DNA of 64,000 nucleotides from Salinisphaera shabanensis E1L3A (GCF_000215955.2 NZ_AFNV02000003.1:124001-188000); one strand, 5' to 3'. Shown: positions 15,760-25,310, counted from the first letter of the stretch. Made by a program: numbers and translations. The notes: generated by a model from the letters alone, not told the origin.

Positions 15760-17454
15760 ATGAGCCGTTTCGACCACCGCAAATATCGCGCAGCCCCTAG
15801 GGTGCCGGCCTTCAACCGTACCTGGCCGGACCGCGATCTCGAAAAAGCCCCCATCTGGGTGAGCGAAGACCTGCGTGATGGCAATCAGGCGCTGCTCGAG
15901 CCGATGACGGTGGAACAGAAACAGCGCCTCTGGAAGCTGCTGATCGATGTCGGCATCAAGGAGATCATGGTGGGCTTTCCGTCTGCCAGCCAGCCGGACT
16001 ACGACTTCGTGCGCTGGCTGATCGACGAAAACCAGATTCCCGAGGATGTGACGATCGCCGCGCTCACGCAGTCGCGCGATCATCTGATTGATCGCACCTT
16101 CGAATCGCTGGAGGGCGTGAACAAGGCCATCATCCACCTCTACAACTCCACATCCACGGTACAGCGCGAGCGCGTGTTCGAGCTGGACGAAGACGGCATT
16201 ATCGATATCGCCGTGAAGGGCGCGCAGCGGGTCAAGGAAAACGCCCAGAAGCGTCCCGGCGTGCACTGGCGGCTGGAATATTCGCCGGAAAGCTTTTCCT
16301 CGACCGAGGTCGAGTTTTCGGTACGCATCTGCGAAGCGGTCATGGATGTCTGGCAGCCCACGCCGGATGACAAGATCATCTTCAATCTGCCCAATACGGT
16401 GGAACTGGCCGGCCCGCATCACCATGCCGATCAGATTGAGTATTTCTGCCAGAACGTGAAGAATCGCGACAGCGTGATCGTGTCCGTGCATACGCATAAC
16501 GATCGCGGCGGCGCGGTGGCCGCGGCCGAGCTGGCCATGCTGGCGGGTGCGGAGCGTGTGGAAGGCACGCTGCTGGGCAACGGCGAGCGCACCGGCAATA
16601 TGGATATCGTGATCCTGGCCATGAATCTCTACGGCCAGGGCATCGACCCCGAACTGGACCTGTCCGACCCGGACGAAATCATCCGCGTGGTGCACGAATG
16701 CACGGGCATTCCACTGCACCCGCGCCATCCCTGGGTGGGCGAGCTGGTGTATACCGCGTTTTCCGGTAGCCATCAGGACGCGATTCGCAAATCGTTGCGC
16801 AAGCAGGGTGAGGACGAACACTGGCAGGTGGCCTATCTGCCGATCGACCCGCGTGATATCGGCCGCGACTATCAGGCCGTGATCCGGGTCAATAGCCAGT
16901 CCGGCAAGGGCGGTATGGCGTTTTTGCTGGAGCGCGATTTCGGCATCAACCTGCCGCGTTGGATGATGCTTTCGCTCGCCCCGCATGTGCAGGCTGAAAG
17001 CGAACGCGTCTCCGGTGAGCTTTCCAGCGGACGTATCCGCGAACTGCTGTTCGAGAATTTCTCCCGCCAGGCGCCGTTGTCGTTGGTCGACTATGGCCTG
17101 CGGCGTGGCGACGACCGCCAGACACTGGATGTCACGCTTTCGGACGGCCGTCAGCGTATCGAGCTGCAGGGCCACGGCAACGGGCCGCTGTCGGCGTTCA
17201 TCGATGCCTGGCATGCGCACACCGGCGAAGAGATCGCGGTAGCGGATTACTCCGAACATGCGCTATCGGCCGGCAGCGATGCCGATGCCATCGCCTTCGT
17301 GCAGCTGCGCAAGGATACCCTGCGTATCCCGGCGGTCGCCGAAGACAGCGATACGGTGAGTGCGGCGCTCAAGGCGATTATTGCCGCGCTCAATCTCTCG
17401 CGCGAAGAAGACGACACCGGCCAGCGTGGCGGACTGACCGCGCTGGCGAGCTAG
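15760..17454 (+). CDS. leuA: 2-isopropylmalate synthase, type 2
   Basis: A 564-residue enzyme that condenses acetyl-CoA with 2-ketoisovalerate, the first committed step of leucine synthesis. The catalytic barrel contains SEDLRDGNQALLEPM near the N terminus and the metal-binding HTHNDRGGAVAAAE near residue 245, with GNGERTGNMD downstream. A C-terminal regulatory domain (about 430-550) would bind leucine for feedback inhibition. The sequence is the longer actinobacterial/yeast-like form rather than the shorter enterobacterial LeuA. GAGGA lies eight bases before the ATG. Divergent from the Lrp-type regulator; ends at an intrinsic terminator. Confidence 0.95.
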   Translation: MSRFDHRKYRAAPRVPAFNRTWPDRDLEKAPIWVSEDLRDGNQALLEPMTVEQKQRLWKLLIDVGIKEIMVGFPSASQPDYDFVRWLIDENQIPEDVTIAALTQSRDHLIDRTFESLEGVNKAIIHLYNSTSTVQRERVFELDEDGIIDIAVKGAQRVKENAQKRPGVHWRLEYSPESFSSTEVEFSVRICEAVMDVWQPTPDDKIIFNLPNTVELAGPHHHADQIEYFCQNVKNRDSVIVSVHTHNDRGGAVAAAELAMLAGAERVEGTLLGNGERTGNMDIVILAMNLYGQGIDPELDLSDPDEIIRVVHECTGIPLHPRHPWVGELVYTAFSGSHQDAIRKSLRKQGEDEHWQVAYLPIDPRDIGRDYQAVIRVNSQSGKGGMAFLLERDFGINLPRWMMLSLAPHVQAESERVSGELSSGRIRELLFENFSRQAPLSLVDYGLRRGDDRQTLDVTLSDGRQRIELQGHGNGPLSAFIDAWHAHTGEEIAVADYSEHALSAGSDADAIAFVQLRKDTLRIPAVAEDSDTVSAALKAIIAALNLSREEDDTGQRGGLTALAS

Positions 17455-17465
17455 TCGCCGTACGG

Positions 17466-17504
17466 AAAAGCCGCCACCGGCCGATGGCCCGTGGCGGCTT
17501 TTTT
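17466..17504 (+). terminator. Intrinsic terminator after leuA (possibly bidirectional)
   Basis: AAGCCGCCAC (17468-17477) pairs with GTGGCGGCTT (17491-17500), a perfect 10-bp stem with a 13-base loop, followed by a run of six T. Because an A-run flanks the other side (17466-17469), it can also stop transcription of the convergent DUF1624 gene ending at 17509. Confidence 0.9.
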
Positions 17505-17508
17505 GTGT

Positions 17509-18693
17509 CTACAGATAACGCATCCACGGCTGTGGCGAACGCCGTTTGAGCCGGCCGAACCAGGCACAGGCCAGGCCCAGCGGCGGCGTAAGCAGGATCG
17601 CGATCAGCCAGACATAGCCCATGTTCGGCACGCTGAACAGACTGGCCTGGTTGGCGCCCGCGTAGTACAACGCACCGAGGTTAAGCAGATGCAGTACATA
17701 CAGGTGCAGCAGATAGAAGAACAGGGGCGCGCCGCCGAATATGGCCAGTGTGCCCGTGGCTGTTGTGGGCACACGCTCAAGCGCGGCCAGTAGCAGCGTG
17801 CCGATCCCCAGCGTGAACAATACGAAATCCGCCGACGGCGGATATTTGGTCAGATTGAAGAACGACATCGCCGTACGCAGCACGGACTCGCTCGCCTGCC
17901 AGGCCACTGGCTCGCCGTAGCCGTTCATGGCACGTAGTGCCGCGAACCCCACCAGCAGGCCAATACCCAGCGCACAGAGCAAGCGTTGCCGCGAGCCGCT
18001 GTCACGGTCCTTCGCAAACCACGGCCCCACGCTATAGCCGAGCGCGATCACGCCGATCCAGGGCAGCAAGGGATATGAGGTCTGGGCCGTAATGCCCAGC
18101 GGCAGATCGATCAGGCCACGGTCGTGCACGATCGTCCAGGCGATATATCCGAACTCGTCCGGCGCGACGGTGTCGAGTAGGTTGTGGCCCAGCACAATCG
18201 CCAAGCCCAGCGCTACCAGCACAGCGCGCGGCAGGTGTACGAGCGCGGCCAGGGCGATCATGCTCAATCCGATCACCCAGATCACCTGCAGATAAAGTTT
18301 TTCCGGTGGCAGCGCGAACGTCCAGGCAAAACTTACCAGCGTAAGTTCCAGAACCACCAGAAACAGACCGCGCTTGAACAAAAACGCGCTGACGTCAGCG
18401 CGGCTACGCTGGGCGCCGTAAAGCCAGGCCGACAGACCGGTCAACGCCACGAACACCGGGGCACACAGATGGGCCGCCAGGCGCGAGAGATATAGCGCCG
18501 GCGTGACCTCGTTCACGTCCATCGGGTCCGATACCTGCGCATGCAGGAAGAAGAACTCGCGGGCGTGATCGACCAGCATCAATAGCATCGCCAGCCCGCG
18601 CAGCGCATCGATGGACTGGATACGCGAGCGTGCCGCCGTTTGAGCCGGGGTATCGAAAGACGTCGCCGCCGCGGCGCCAACTGTTTGATTCAT
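17509..18693 (-). CDS. DUF1624 / HGSNAT-like multi-pass membrane protein
   Basis: A 394-residue integral membrane protein with about ten hydrophobic segments. The N-terminal RIQSIDALRGLAMLLMLVDHAREFF is the DUF1624 (heparan-alpha-glucosaminide acetyltransferase catalytic-like) signature with the conserved Asp and His. These proteins are distant relatives of acyltransferase-3 enzymes and are thought to transfer acetyl groups to sugars across the membrane, but bacterial members are mostly uncharacterised. The start ATG at 18693 gives a plausible cytoplasmic N-terminal tail of about 25 residues. Confidence 0.8.
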   Translation of the reverse strand: MNQTVGAAAATSFDTPAQTAARSRIQSIDALRGLAMLLMLVDHAREFFFLHAQVSDPMDVNEVTPALYLSRLAAHLCAPVFVALTGLSAWLYGAQRSRADVSAFLFKRGLFLVVLELTLVSFAWTFALPPEKLYLQVIWVIGLSMIALAALVHLPRAVLVALGLAIVLGHNLLDTVAPDEFGYIAWTIVHDRGLIDLPLGITAQTSYPLLPWIGVIALGYSVGPWFAKDRDSGSRQRLLCALGIGLLVGFAALRAMNGYGEPVAWQASESVLRTAMSFFNLTKYPPSADFVLFTLGIGTLLLAALERVPTTATGTLAIFGGAPLFFYLLHLYVLHLLNLGALYYAGANQASLFSVPNMGYVWLIAILLTPPLGLACAWFGRLKRRSPQPWMRYL

Positions 18694-18778
18694 GAGCGCT
18701 TCTCGGCCAAAAGCGCTATGTTATATCATCAACGATTGGCTCGGGTATGTCGTTTCAGCTTGCGTGCAGATACCGGCG

Positions 18779-19987
18779 TCAGCGTTGCAGGTTGGTGGCG
18801 GTGACCGGCGCTGCATCGTTGCCCCAACTGCCGCGGATATAGGTCATGATCGCGGCCAGATCACGGCCGTCGAGATCGTAGAACGGTGGCATACCGTGCG
18901 GGCGCGGGTTGCCCTGTGTCGCGGCGGCGAAACCGCCCTGGCGAATCATGTTGGCGGCATTGATGGGGTTATCCATGGTGACGACGCGGTTGTCGGCCAG
19001 GGCCGGCGCGCCCTCGCGGCCTTCGCCATTGTCCCCATGACAGCCCGCACAGCGATCGGCATAGATTTCCTTGCCGCGTGTCATCGCCTGGCGTCGGCCG
19101 TTGTCGGTCATACGAATCAACCGCAGCGGCGACTCCACCGAGACCGTCGGTATGGCTTTCAGGTAGGTCGCCATGGCGCGGGCATCGTCGTCGTCCATGT
19201 ATTGCAGGCTTTCGAAGACCACGTCGGCCATCGGTCCCATCATGGCAGCGTGTTCGCGTTTACCGCTTTGTAGAAAGGCAGCGGTTTCTGCGACATCGAG
19301 ATGTTGCAGTCCGGCTTGATCCGGGTCGGACAGCGGCGGTGCATACCAGCCGTGGATCATGGCCCCGGGTGCGTCCTCGGCATCGTCTGTTGCGCCCAGA
19401 CGAGCCCGTGCGCGATGACAGGCATCGCAATGGCCCAGCCCCTGCACCAGTTCGCGACCGCGGTTCCAGTCGCGGCTCTCGTCGGGGGCGTTTTCGATTT
19501 CGCCGGCGTCGAAATACAACATCTGCCAGACATTAAGCAGGCTGCGATAGCGATAGGGAAAGCCTAGCTCGTGGTCGCCATGACGTTTCTCGACTGCCGG
19601 CACGCTGCGAAGATAGGCATAGATGGCGTCGATATCGTCGCGCGGTACATGGGTGTAGTTCGGATACGGGCAGGCCGGATACATCGGCGAGCCGTCGGCG
19701 CGTTCGCCGTCATGCATCGCTGCATAGAAGTCGTCCGCGCTCCAGTCGCCAATGCCTGTTTTCGGGTCGGCGGTGATATTGGGGGTGACGAAGGTGCCGT
19801 AGTCGCTGGCCAGCGCCAGTCCGCCGGCATAGTCGGCGCCGCCCGGCGCGGTATGACAACCCGCACAGTTGCCCAGCCGGGCGAGATATTCACCGCGTTC
19901 GACGGTCGCTTGATCGGCCGCGCTGGCCGCGCCGGTCACGAGTGCCAAGGTCAGGCTGGCGAGCACGAAAACACGATTGCGAAACAC
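18779..19987 (-). CDS. Triple-haem cytochrome c (dehydrogenase subunit type)
   Basis: A 402-residue exported cytochrome with three c-type haem motifs: CAGCH (41-45), CDACH (187-191) and CAGCH (313-317), the layout of the cytochrome subunits of membrane alcohol, gluconate or sorbose dehydrogenases. The N-terminal blocks GNCAGCHTAPGG and TPNITADPKTGIGDWS are typical. I favour the GTG start at 19987, preceded by GGAG at good spacing; an ATG at 20020 would overlap the upstream gene by 31 bases. It follows a diheme cytochrome gene in an operon, yet no catalytic dehydrogenase gene is adjacent. Confidence 0.87.
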   Translation of the reverse strand: MFRNRVFVLASLTLALVTGAASAADQATVERGEYLARLGNCAGCHTAPGGADYAGGLALASDYGTFVTPNITADPKTGIGDWSADDFYAAMHDGERADGSPMYPACPYPNYTHVPRDDIDAIYAYLRSVPAVEKRHGDHELGFPYRYRSLLNVWQMLYFDAGEIENAPDESRDWNRGRELVQGLGHCDACHRARARLGATDDAEDAPGAMIHGWYAPPLSDPDQAGLQHLDVAETAAFLQSGKREHAAMMGPMADVVFESLQYMDDDDARAMATYLKAIPTVSVESPLRLIRMTDNGRRQAMTRGKEIYADRCAGCHGDNGEGREGAPALADNRVVTMDNPINAANMIRQGGFAAATQGNPRPHGMPPFYDLDGRDLAAIMTYIRGSWGNDAAPVTATNLQR

Positions 19988-19989
19988 GA

Positions 19990-20715
19990 TCAGGACTCCG
20001 GCGCGGAGACGCTGCCGCATGCCAGCGGCGGGTCGACGATGGCATTGGCGACTGGGCGCGTATCGTCAGGTATCGGCTGGGCGGCCAGCCATGCCGCAAC
20101 GGCTTCGACATCACGACCGTCCAGGCGCTGGGTAATCTTGGCCATGCAATCGGGGGCGGCGGCGTGCCGCGTACCTACCTGCCAGGCACCCAGCTGGGCC
20201 ATGATGTATTGGCGTGGCAGCCCGATCAGCCCGGGTGTGTTGGGCTGCACACCGGTGAGATGGTCGCCGTGGCAGGCGGCACAGGCCGGAACGCCGGCCT
20301 GCTCGTCGCCTTGGTGTACCAGCTGTTCGCCACGCTCGGCGAGCTCGGGCCCCGGCGGTGCCGCCGGGGCCGGATAGGGCGCCCGCTGGGCGGCGAAATA
20401 ATCGGCAATCTCGTACAGATATTCGTGCGAGAGATGCGCCACCATATGGTTCATGCTGCGGTTGCGCCGCCGGTAGGCCTGGTAGTTCACCAGCTGGTTG
20501 TAGAGATAGCCGGCCGGCTTGCCGTGGATGCGGGGTACGTAACCATCCTCCAGCTCGACGCCCTCTGCGCCGTGGCATGCAGTGCAGGCCTCCACGCGCT
20601 GAGCCATCGGATCGGCGGACTGCGAGTCGTCGTGCGCGGCTACTTGGGTGGCGACGGTCAGCGTCGAAACCAGCACAACGCCGATCATGAAAAGCCGGGT
20701 AACGGACACGGTCAC
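19990..20715 (-). CDS. Diheme cytochrome c (c4-like)
   Basis: A 241-residue periplasmic cytochrome with two haem motifs, CTACH (44-48) and CAACH (145-149), spaced as in c4-type diheme cytochromes. GTG at 20715 has GAGG five bases upstream and begins a good signal peptide ending near VATQVAA; a much longer upstream reading lacks any signal. The segment GYVPRIHGKPAGYLYNQLVNY and the repeated GLPRQYIMAQLGAW are usual for this class. It would carry electrons from a periplasmic dehydrogenase to a terminal oxidase. Co-transcribed with the triple-haem gene that follows. Confidence 0.87.
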   Translation of the reverse strand: MTVSVTRLFMIGVVLVSTLTVATQVAAHDDSQSADPMAQRVEACTACHGAEGVELEDGYVPRIHGKPAGYLYNQLVNYQAYRRRNRSMNHMVAHLSHEYLYEIADYFAAQRAPYPAPAAPPGPELAERGEQLVHQGDEQAGVPACAACHGDHLTGVQPNTPGLIGLPRQYIMAQLGAWQVGTRHAAAPDCMAKITQRLDGRDVEAVAAWLAAQPIPDDTRPVANAIVDPPLACGSVSAPES

Positions 20716-20930
20716 AGCATCCTCGAGTAGATGGGCGGAACAGAAACTGCGTCGGGGCGCCATTATCGGTGCAGACTCCACAACGACCAAGCGACAGTCG
20801 CGGCACAAAAGCCATAACAGTTGCCGCGCACCGGCTTCTGTTATGCATTGGCGGCTGAAACTGTGGCTGGTGAAGCCGAGTCTGCGCGCAGGAAAATGAG
20901 CGGGTCGCATATGCGTTACAGGACACGCCC

Positions 20931-21164
20931 ATGAGATCGTCCAACCCCCGGTCACCGGCTGACCCAGAACGTGCGCCGGCCTGGTGGCAAGTTGTGCTCA
21001 GTGTCGCGAGCGCCTTTTTCGGCGTGCAGAGTTCGCGTGTACGTCGGCGCGATTTCACGTACGGCCGACCCATGCATTTCATCATCTGTGCGCTATTGAT
21101 GACCGGCATAGTCGCCGTGCTGTTTTATGTGGCAGTACACCTGGCGCTGACCTATCTGGGGTAG
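20931..21164 (+). CDS. DUF2970 small membrane protein
   Basis: A 77-residue protein matching DUF2970: the WWQVVLSVASAFFGVQSSRVRRRDF segment (seen here at residues about 18-42, with the family's FFGVQ core), then GRPMHFIICALLM and one C-terminal transmembrane helix. Function is unknown; the family is common in beta- and gammaproteobacteria. The 3' end overlaps the end of the convergent MocR gene by 13 bases. Confidence 0.8.
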   Translation: MRSSNPRSPADPERAPAWWQVVLSVASAFFGVQSSRVRRRDFTYGRPMHFIICALLMTGIVAVLFYVAVHLALTYLG

Positions 21165-22603
21165 GACGACGCCGATCCCGGCCCATGCCAGCGATCGATG
21201 ATCGTGCCCAGGCGCGCGATGCCTTCATCCAGCTCGGTCGTCTTCGGGTGACCGTAATTCAGGCGTACATGTCCCGCGAAGGTATTGCCGGTCGAAAACA
21301 GCACCCCGGGGGCGATGGCGACGCCCGCCGCGAGCGCCCGGCGATGCAACTCGCGCGCATCGATGTCTGGCGGCAAGCGTAGCCACAACACGTAGCCGCC
21401 TTCTGGCTGGGTGAATTCGATATCGGCCGGCAGATGGCGGTGGAGGCGGTCGATTATGCGGTCGCGGCGCGTCTGTAATTCAGCGCGCAGTTCACACAAG
21501 TGTCGATCGTAGTGGCTGCCGCCCAGATACTGCGCCAGCCCGACCTGCGCCGGTAGTGATGCTGCGAGTGTGCTTTCGAGTTTGCAGCGCAGTACCTGCG
21601 CTGCAAAACGCCCGGGCATCGCCCATCCGATCCGATAGCCTGGGGCCAGGCACTTGGAGAACGTGCCGCAGTGCAGCACATTGCCGGTCGTATCGAAGGC
21701 GTGCGCGGGCGGCGGGCGTTGCGTGCCGTAATAGAGTTCGGCGTAGGCATCGTCCTCGATGAGCGGTATTTCGTGCGCGCACAGCAGTTCGACCAGCAGG
21801 CGTTTGTTCTCGGCCGACATCAGCGCGCCCGTAGGGTTCTGAAAGGTCGGCATCAACCAACAAGCCGCGGGTCGCTGCGTGGCCAGGCAGTCGCGCAGGC
21901 GCGCCAGGTCGAGGCCAGTCGCCGGGTCGTTTGGTATTTCGATGGCACGCCGGCCCAGGCGTTCGATCGATTGCAGTGCGCCATAGAACGTGGGCGATTC
22001 GATCAGCACCGTGTCGCCGGGGCGGGTCACCGCCTGCAGGCACAGATTGAGCGCTTCAAGCGCGCCATGGGTGATCACGATCTCTTCGGGATCGACGGTA
22101 TGCCCGTCGAGGTGATAACGGATAGCGATCTGGCGTCGCAGCTCGGCGTTGCCGGGCGACAAATCCTCAACGCTCTGGTGCGGGTCGATATCGCGCAGGC
22201 CGCGGTAGACTGCCCTGCGTAACCGTGCGAACGGGAAGAGCTGCGGATCCGGAAAAGCCGAACCCAGGGGAATTAACGCCCGTGAACGACTGGCGTGGAG
22301 TACGGCATGGATCAGTTCGCTGCGATCGACCGCAACACTCGCGACGGCGGGTGTCACCATCGGTGCAGAGTGCGGGCGCTGTGGATACTGTGCGCCGTGG
22401 CTGCTGACGTAATAACCTGATCGCGGGCGGGCATCGATGAGTCCGCGTGCCTCGAGAAGACGATAGGCCTGCAGCACGGTGGAGACGCTGAGTTTGCGCC
22501 GGCGACTGACCTCCCGCACCGAGGGCAGACGCTGACCGGCCGGCAGTGCCTCGCTGGCGATCAGCGATTCGATCTCATCGGCATAGTCGATATAGAGCGT
22601 CAT
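21152..22603 (-). CDS. MocR-type regulator (GntR HTH fused to aminotransferase)
   Basis: A 483-residue fusion: an N-terminal GntR winged helix (about 1-70; LPAGQRLPSVREVSRRRKLSVS) joined to a fold-type I aminotransferase domain (about 105-475). The PLP Lys is in GTFSKCLAPG, Lys317, and the ITHGALEALNLCLQ and PTFQNPTGALMS blocks are intact, so PLP binding is expected. MocR proteins sense amino or vitamin-B6-related compounds and control a neighbouring gene. The divergent neighbour is the AI-2E-family membrane protein, about 180 bases away; whether it is the target cannot be told from the sequence. Confidence 0.9.
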   Translation of the reverse strand: MTLYIDYADEIESLIASEALPAGQRLPSVREVSRRRKLSVSTVLQAYRLLEARGLIDARPRSGYYVSSHGAQYPQRPHSAPMVTPAVASVAVDRSELIHAVLHASRSRALIPLGSAFPDPQLFPFARLRRAVYRGLRDIDPHQSVEDLSPGNAELRRQIAIRYHLDGHTVDPEEIVITHGALEALNLCLQAVTRPGDTVLIESPTFYGALQSIERLGRRAIEIPNDPATGLDLARLRDCLATQRPAACWLMPTFQNPTGALMSAENKRLLVELLCAHEIPLIEDDAYAELYYGTQRPPPAHAFDTTGNVLHCGTFSKCLAPGYRIGWAMPGRFAAQVLRCKLESTLAASLPAQVGLAQYLGGSHYDRHLCELRAELQTRRDRIIDRLHRHLPADIEFTQPEGGYVLWLRLPPDIDARELHRRALAAGVAIAPGVLFSTGNTFAGHVRLNYGHPKTTELDEGIARLGTIIDRWHGPGSASSYPR

Positions 22604-22786
22604 GATGTCGCCTGTGGGCCTGGCCCGCGCCGGATTGGTCGCAGCGCCTGCTTCTCGAGTATAAAGACCGGATTACCGTCTCTTTCCACTACGCAGCGCT
22701 ACGGATAGCGGGTAATAAGGGTGCCCGCTAGGGTAGCGCGCTTTGGCGGGCTGAAGTTTGCACGTGGCGTGCCGATAGGAGATCTA

Positions 22787-23902
22787 ATGTCCGACACGCA
22801 CCAAGATGAAGAGCAGGCGCACCAGCGCGAAGTGATGCGTCTTTTCGAGCGGCCGATTCAGATTCGCTCGTTCATCATGACTGCGATTCTCGTCATCCTG
22901 CTGCTCTACACGCTTTATTTCGCGCGTTTCATCTTCATACCGGTGGCGCTGGCGCTGATCTTCAATCTTATACTCGGGCCGCTGGTCACGCGGATGCAGC
23001 GGTTCTATATCCCGCGCTGGATCAGTGCGTTACTGCTCATCGGCAGCTTCGCCGCAATCGTGGTCTACGGCTGCTACATGCTCATGGGGCCGGCTCAGTA
23101 CTGGATAAAACACGCGCCGGAAGCGTTTACCTCTTTCGAGGAGAAGACGTCTCAGCTGCAGCAGCAGATCCAGGACATGAACGAGAGCACGGAGGAGATC
23201 AAGAAAGCCGCGACCAAGATGATCGGCAAGGCCGCCAATCAGGGCGAAACGATCAGCATCAACGACGAAACGCTGCGTGATCAGATCGTGACCAACCTGC
23301 AATGGACCGGCGGCATTCTGTTCATGACCCTGATCATGCTCTATTTCATGCTGTGCGGGCGCGGCTTCGTGTTCCGAAAATTGCTGATCATGACGCGAAG
23401 CGGTCGAAGTCGGCGTAATGCGGTGCGGATCGTGCGGCATCTGCAAAGCGATATAAGTCGTTATCTCGTCACCGTGACCGGCATCAATATTCTGCTAGGT
23501 GCCAGTGTGGCGCTGGTGCTATGGCTGATCGGCCTGACCGACCCGGTGCTCTGGGGCGTGCTCGTGGGCGTGCTCAATTTCGCCCCCTATGCGGGTGCGG
23601 CGATTTCCCTGGCGGCGATCACGCTGGCCTCTTTCGCGACCTTCGATACGCTCGGTCACGTACTGGCCGCACCGGCCGCCGTGTTTGCGCTCAACGTGCT
23701 TGAAGGCAATTTCGTCACTCCGGCGATTCACGGCCAGCGTTTCGAGATGAGTCCGTTGATGGTCTTCTTTGCTCTGTTCTTCTGGGGCTGGCTCTGGGGT
23801 GTGGCCGGAATGCTCATGGCGGTGCCCCTGCTGGTGGTCTGCAAGGTCACCTTTGATCATATCGAAGAGCTGCGTCCGCTCGGCAAGCTGCTCGGGCGTT
23901 AG
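22787..23902 (+). CDS. AI-2E family transporter-like membrane protein
   Basis: A 371-residue multi-pass protein of the AI-2E/PerM-like family. It has two N-terminal helices, a third helix, a cytoplasmic coiled-coil-like segment rich in Gln/Glu/Lys (about 120-180; FEEKTSQLQQQIQDMNESTEE), then five helices including GVLVGVLNFAPYAGAAIS and the conserved LEGNFVTPAIHG block. Members include the TqsA autoinducer exporter and sodium/proton antiporters, so the substrate is open. AGGAGA lies five bases before the ATG at 22787, which decides the start. Confidence 0.85.
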   Translation: MSDTHQDEEQAHQREVMRLFERPIQIRSFIMTAILVILLLYTLYFARFIFIPVALALIFNLILGPLVTRMQRFYIPRWISALLLIGSFAAIVVYGCYMLMGPAQYWIKHAPEAFTSFEEKTSQLQQQIQDMNESTEEIKKAATKMIGKAANQGETISINDETLRDQIVTNLQWTGGILFMTLIMLYFMLCGRGFVFRKLLIMTRSGRSRRNAVRIVRHLQSDISRYLVTVTGINILLGASVALVLWLIGLTDPVLWGVLVGVLNFAPYAGAAISLAAITLASFATFDTLGHVLAAPAAVFALNVLEGNFVTPAIHGQRFEMSPLMVFFALFFWGWLWGVAGMLMAVPLLVVCKVTFDHIEELRPLGKLLGR

Positions 23903-23930
23903 ACGGTTTGTTGTCGGTGCGTAAGCGCGT

Positions 23931-25310
23931 TCAAAGAACCTTGCCGGGGTTGAGCAGGCCGGCCGGGTCGAGTGCCTGTTTCATACGCTGCATGAGCGCG
24001 ATCTCGGCCGGACTGCGGGAATAATCCAGAAACGGTTTCTTGAGCAGGCCGATGCCGTGTTCGGCGGATATGGAGCCGCCGTATTCGCGCACCAGCGCGT
24101 AGATGGTGCGCTCGACGGCTTCCAGTGGTTGCGGCTGTTCGTCGATGCTGACCGACAGATGCACGTTGCTGTCGGCGATATGGCCCCAGCCGAGCACGCG
24201 GGCCTTGGGCCACTGTGCGATCAGCCCGGCGTGTGCGCGTTCGATGAAGACCCCGATATCGCCGATCGGCACGCTGATATCGAAATCGATACGCGGCGTA
24301 AACACGCGGCTGAATTCGCCGGCCAGGCCGCGCAGTGTCCACAGCCGCTCGCTATCGGCCAGCGACTGGGCCAGCACCGCGTCCTCGATCAATCCCTGGT
24401 CGAGCGCGCTGGCAATGGTGTCTTCAAAGCGGGCCTGATCGGCCTCGGTATCGGTGCCGAGCGTATCGAGCAGGATATAGGCGCTATGGTTTTCGTCCAG
24501 CGGCGGGCGCATGCCGTGGGCTTCAAGCGCCAGCCGATAGAAATCCGGCCACATGACTTCGAACGCCGATAGCGTCGGCCCGAGCTGCGCTTTCGCATGG
24601 GCCAGGAATGCGAGCACCGCGTCGTAGTCCGATACCGCACACAACGCGGTGCATTCGCTCGTGGTGGCCGGGAAGAGCCGTAATACCACCCGCGTGATAA
24701 TGCCCAGGGTGCCCTCGCTGCCGATGAACAGATGCTTGATGTCGTAGCCGGCGTTGTTCTTCTGCATCTTGTTGAGCGATGTCACCACCGTGCCGTCGGC
24801 CAGCACCACTTCCAGACCCAGCACCAGATCGCGGGCCATGCCGTAGCGCAGTACCCGGTTGCCGCCCGCGTTGGTCGCGATATTGCCGCCGATCTGACAG
24901 GAGCCACGTGCGCCCCGATCCAGCGGAAAGAAAAAGCCGGCTTCGGCCGCGGCCTGCTGGATGCGCTCCAGGGCCACGCCGGCCTCGACGGTCATCGTGG
25001 CGGCGGCGGTATCGATCTCCTCGATCGCGCGCATGCGCTCGAGGCTGACGATTACACAGCCGTCGACCGGGGTGGCCGCACCGGTCAGGCCGGTCAGCCC
25101 GCCCTGGGCGACGACCGCACAGTCATAGCGCCCGCAGATTTCGAGGGCGCGCGACACGTCGCCGGCGTTGCAGGCATAGACCAGCGCAGCCGGCTGCTCG
25201 TCGTCGGCCAGGGCCACGCCCCAATCGCTGCGGTGGCGGCTGTGGATGTGCTCGGGCACGACCACGCGCCCCGGTTCGAAAGCGGCTTGCAGATCGGCGA
25301 GTAGGGCCAT
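23931..25310 (-). CDS. FAD-linked oxidase (GlcD / D-2-hydroxyacid dehydrogenase type)
   Basis: A 459-residue flavoenzyme of the FAD_binding_4 / FAD-oxidase_C family. The FAD loop AQGGLTGLTGAATP is near residue 70 and GGNIATNAGGNRVLRYG near 140; the C-terminal half has WGHIADSNVHLS and ISAEHGIGLLKK, the metal and substrate-binding part of D-lactate, glycolate and D-2-hydroxyglutarate dehydrogenases. It likely oxidises a D-2-hydroxy acid and passes electrons to the respiratory chain. It follows the NRAMP-like gene on the same strand after about 85 bases, so the transporter may feed it; that is inference. Confidence 0.88.
   Translation of the reverse strand: MALLADLQAAFEPGRVVVPEHIHSRHRSDWGVALADDEQPAALVYACNAGDVSRALEICGRYDCAVVAQGGLTGLTGAATPVDGCVIVSLERMRAIEEIDTAAATMTVEAGVALERIQQAAAEAGFFFPLDRGARGSCQIGGNIATNAGGNRVLRYGMARDLVLGLEVVLADGTVVTSLNKMQKNNAGYDIKHLFIGSEGTLGIITRVVLRLFPATTSECTALCAVSDYDAVLAFLAHAKAQLGPTLSAFEVMWPDFYRLALEAHGMRPPLDENHSAYILLDTLGTDTEADQARFEDTIASALDQGLIEDAVLAQSLADSERLWTLRGLAGEFSRVFTPRIDFDISVPIGDIGVFIERAHAGLIAQWPKARVLGWGHIADSNVHLSVSIDEQPQPLEAVERTIYALVREYGGSISAEHGIGLLKKPFLDYSRSPAEIALMQRMKQALDPAGLLNPGKVL

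Noticed and set aside
15694-17259. A 521-codon minus-strand frame over leuA
   Set aside because: Antisense to a certain leuA gene, no recognisable domain and no ribosome site.
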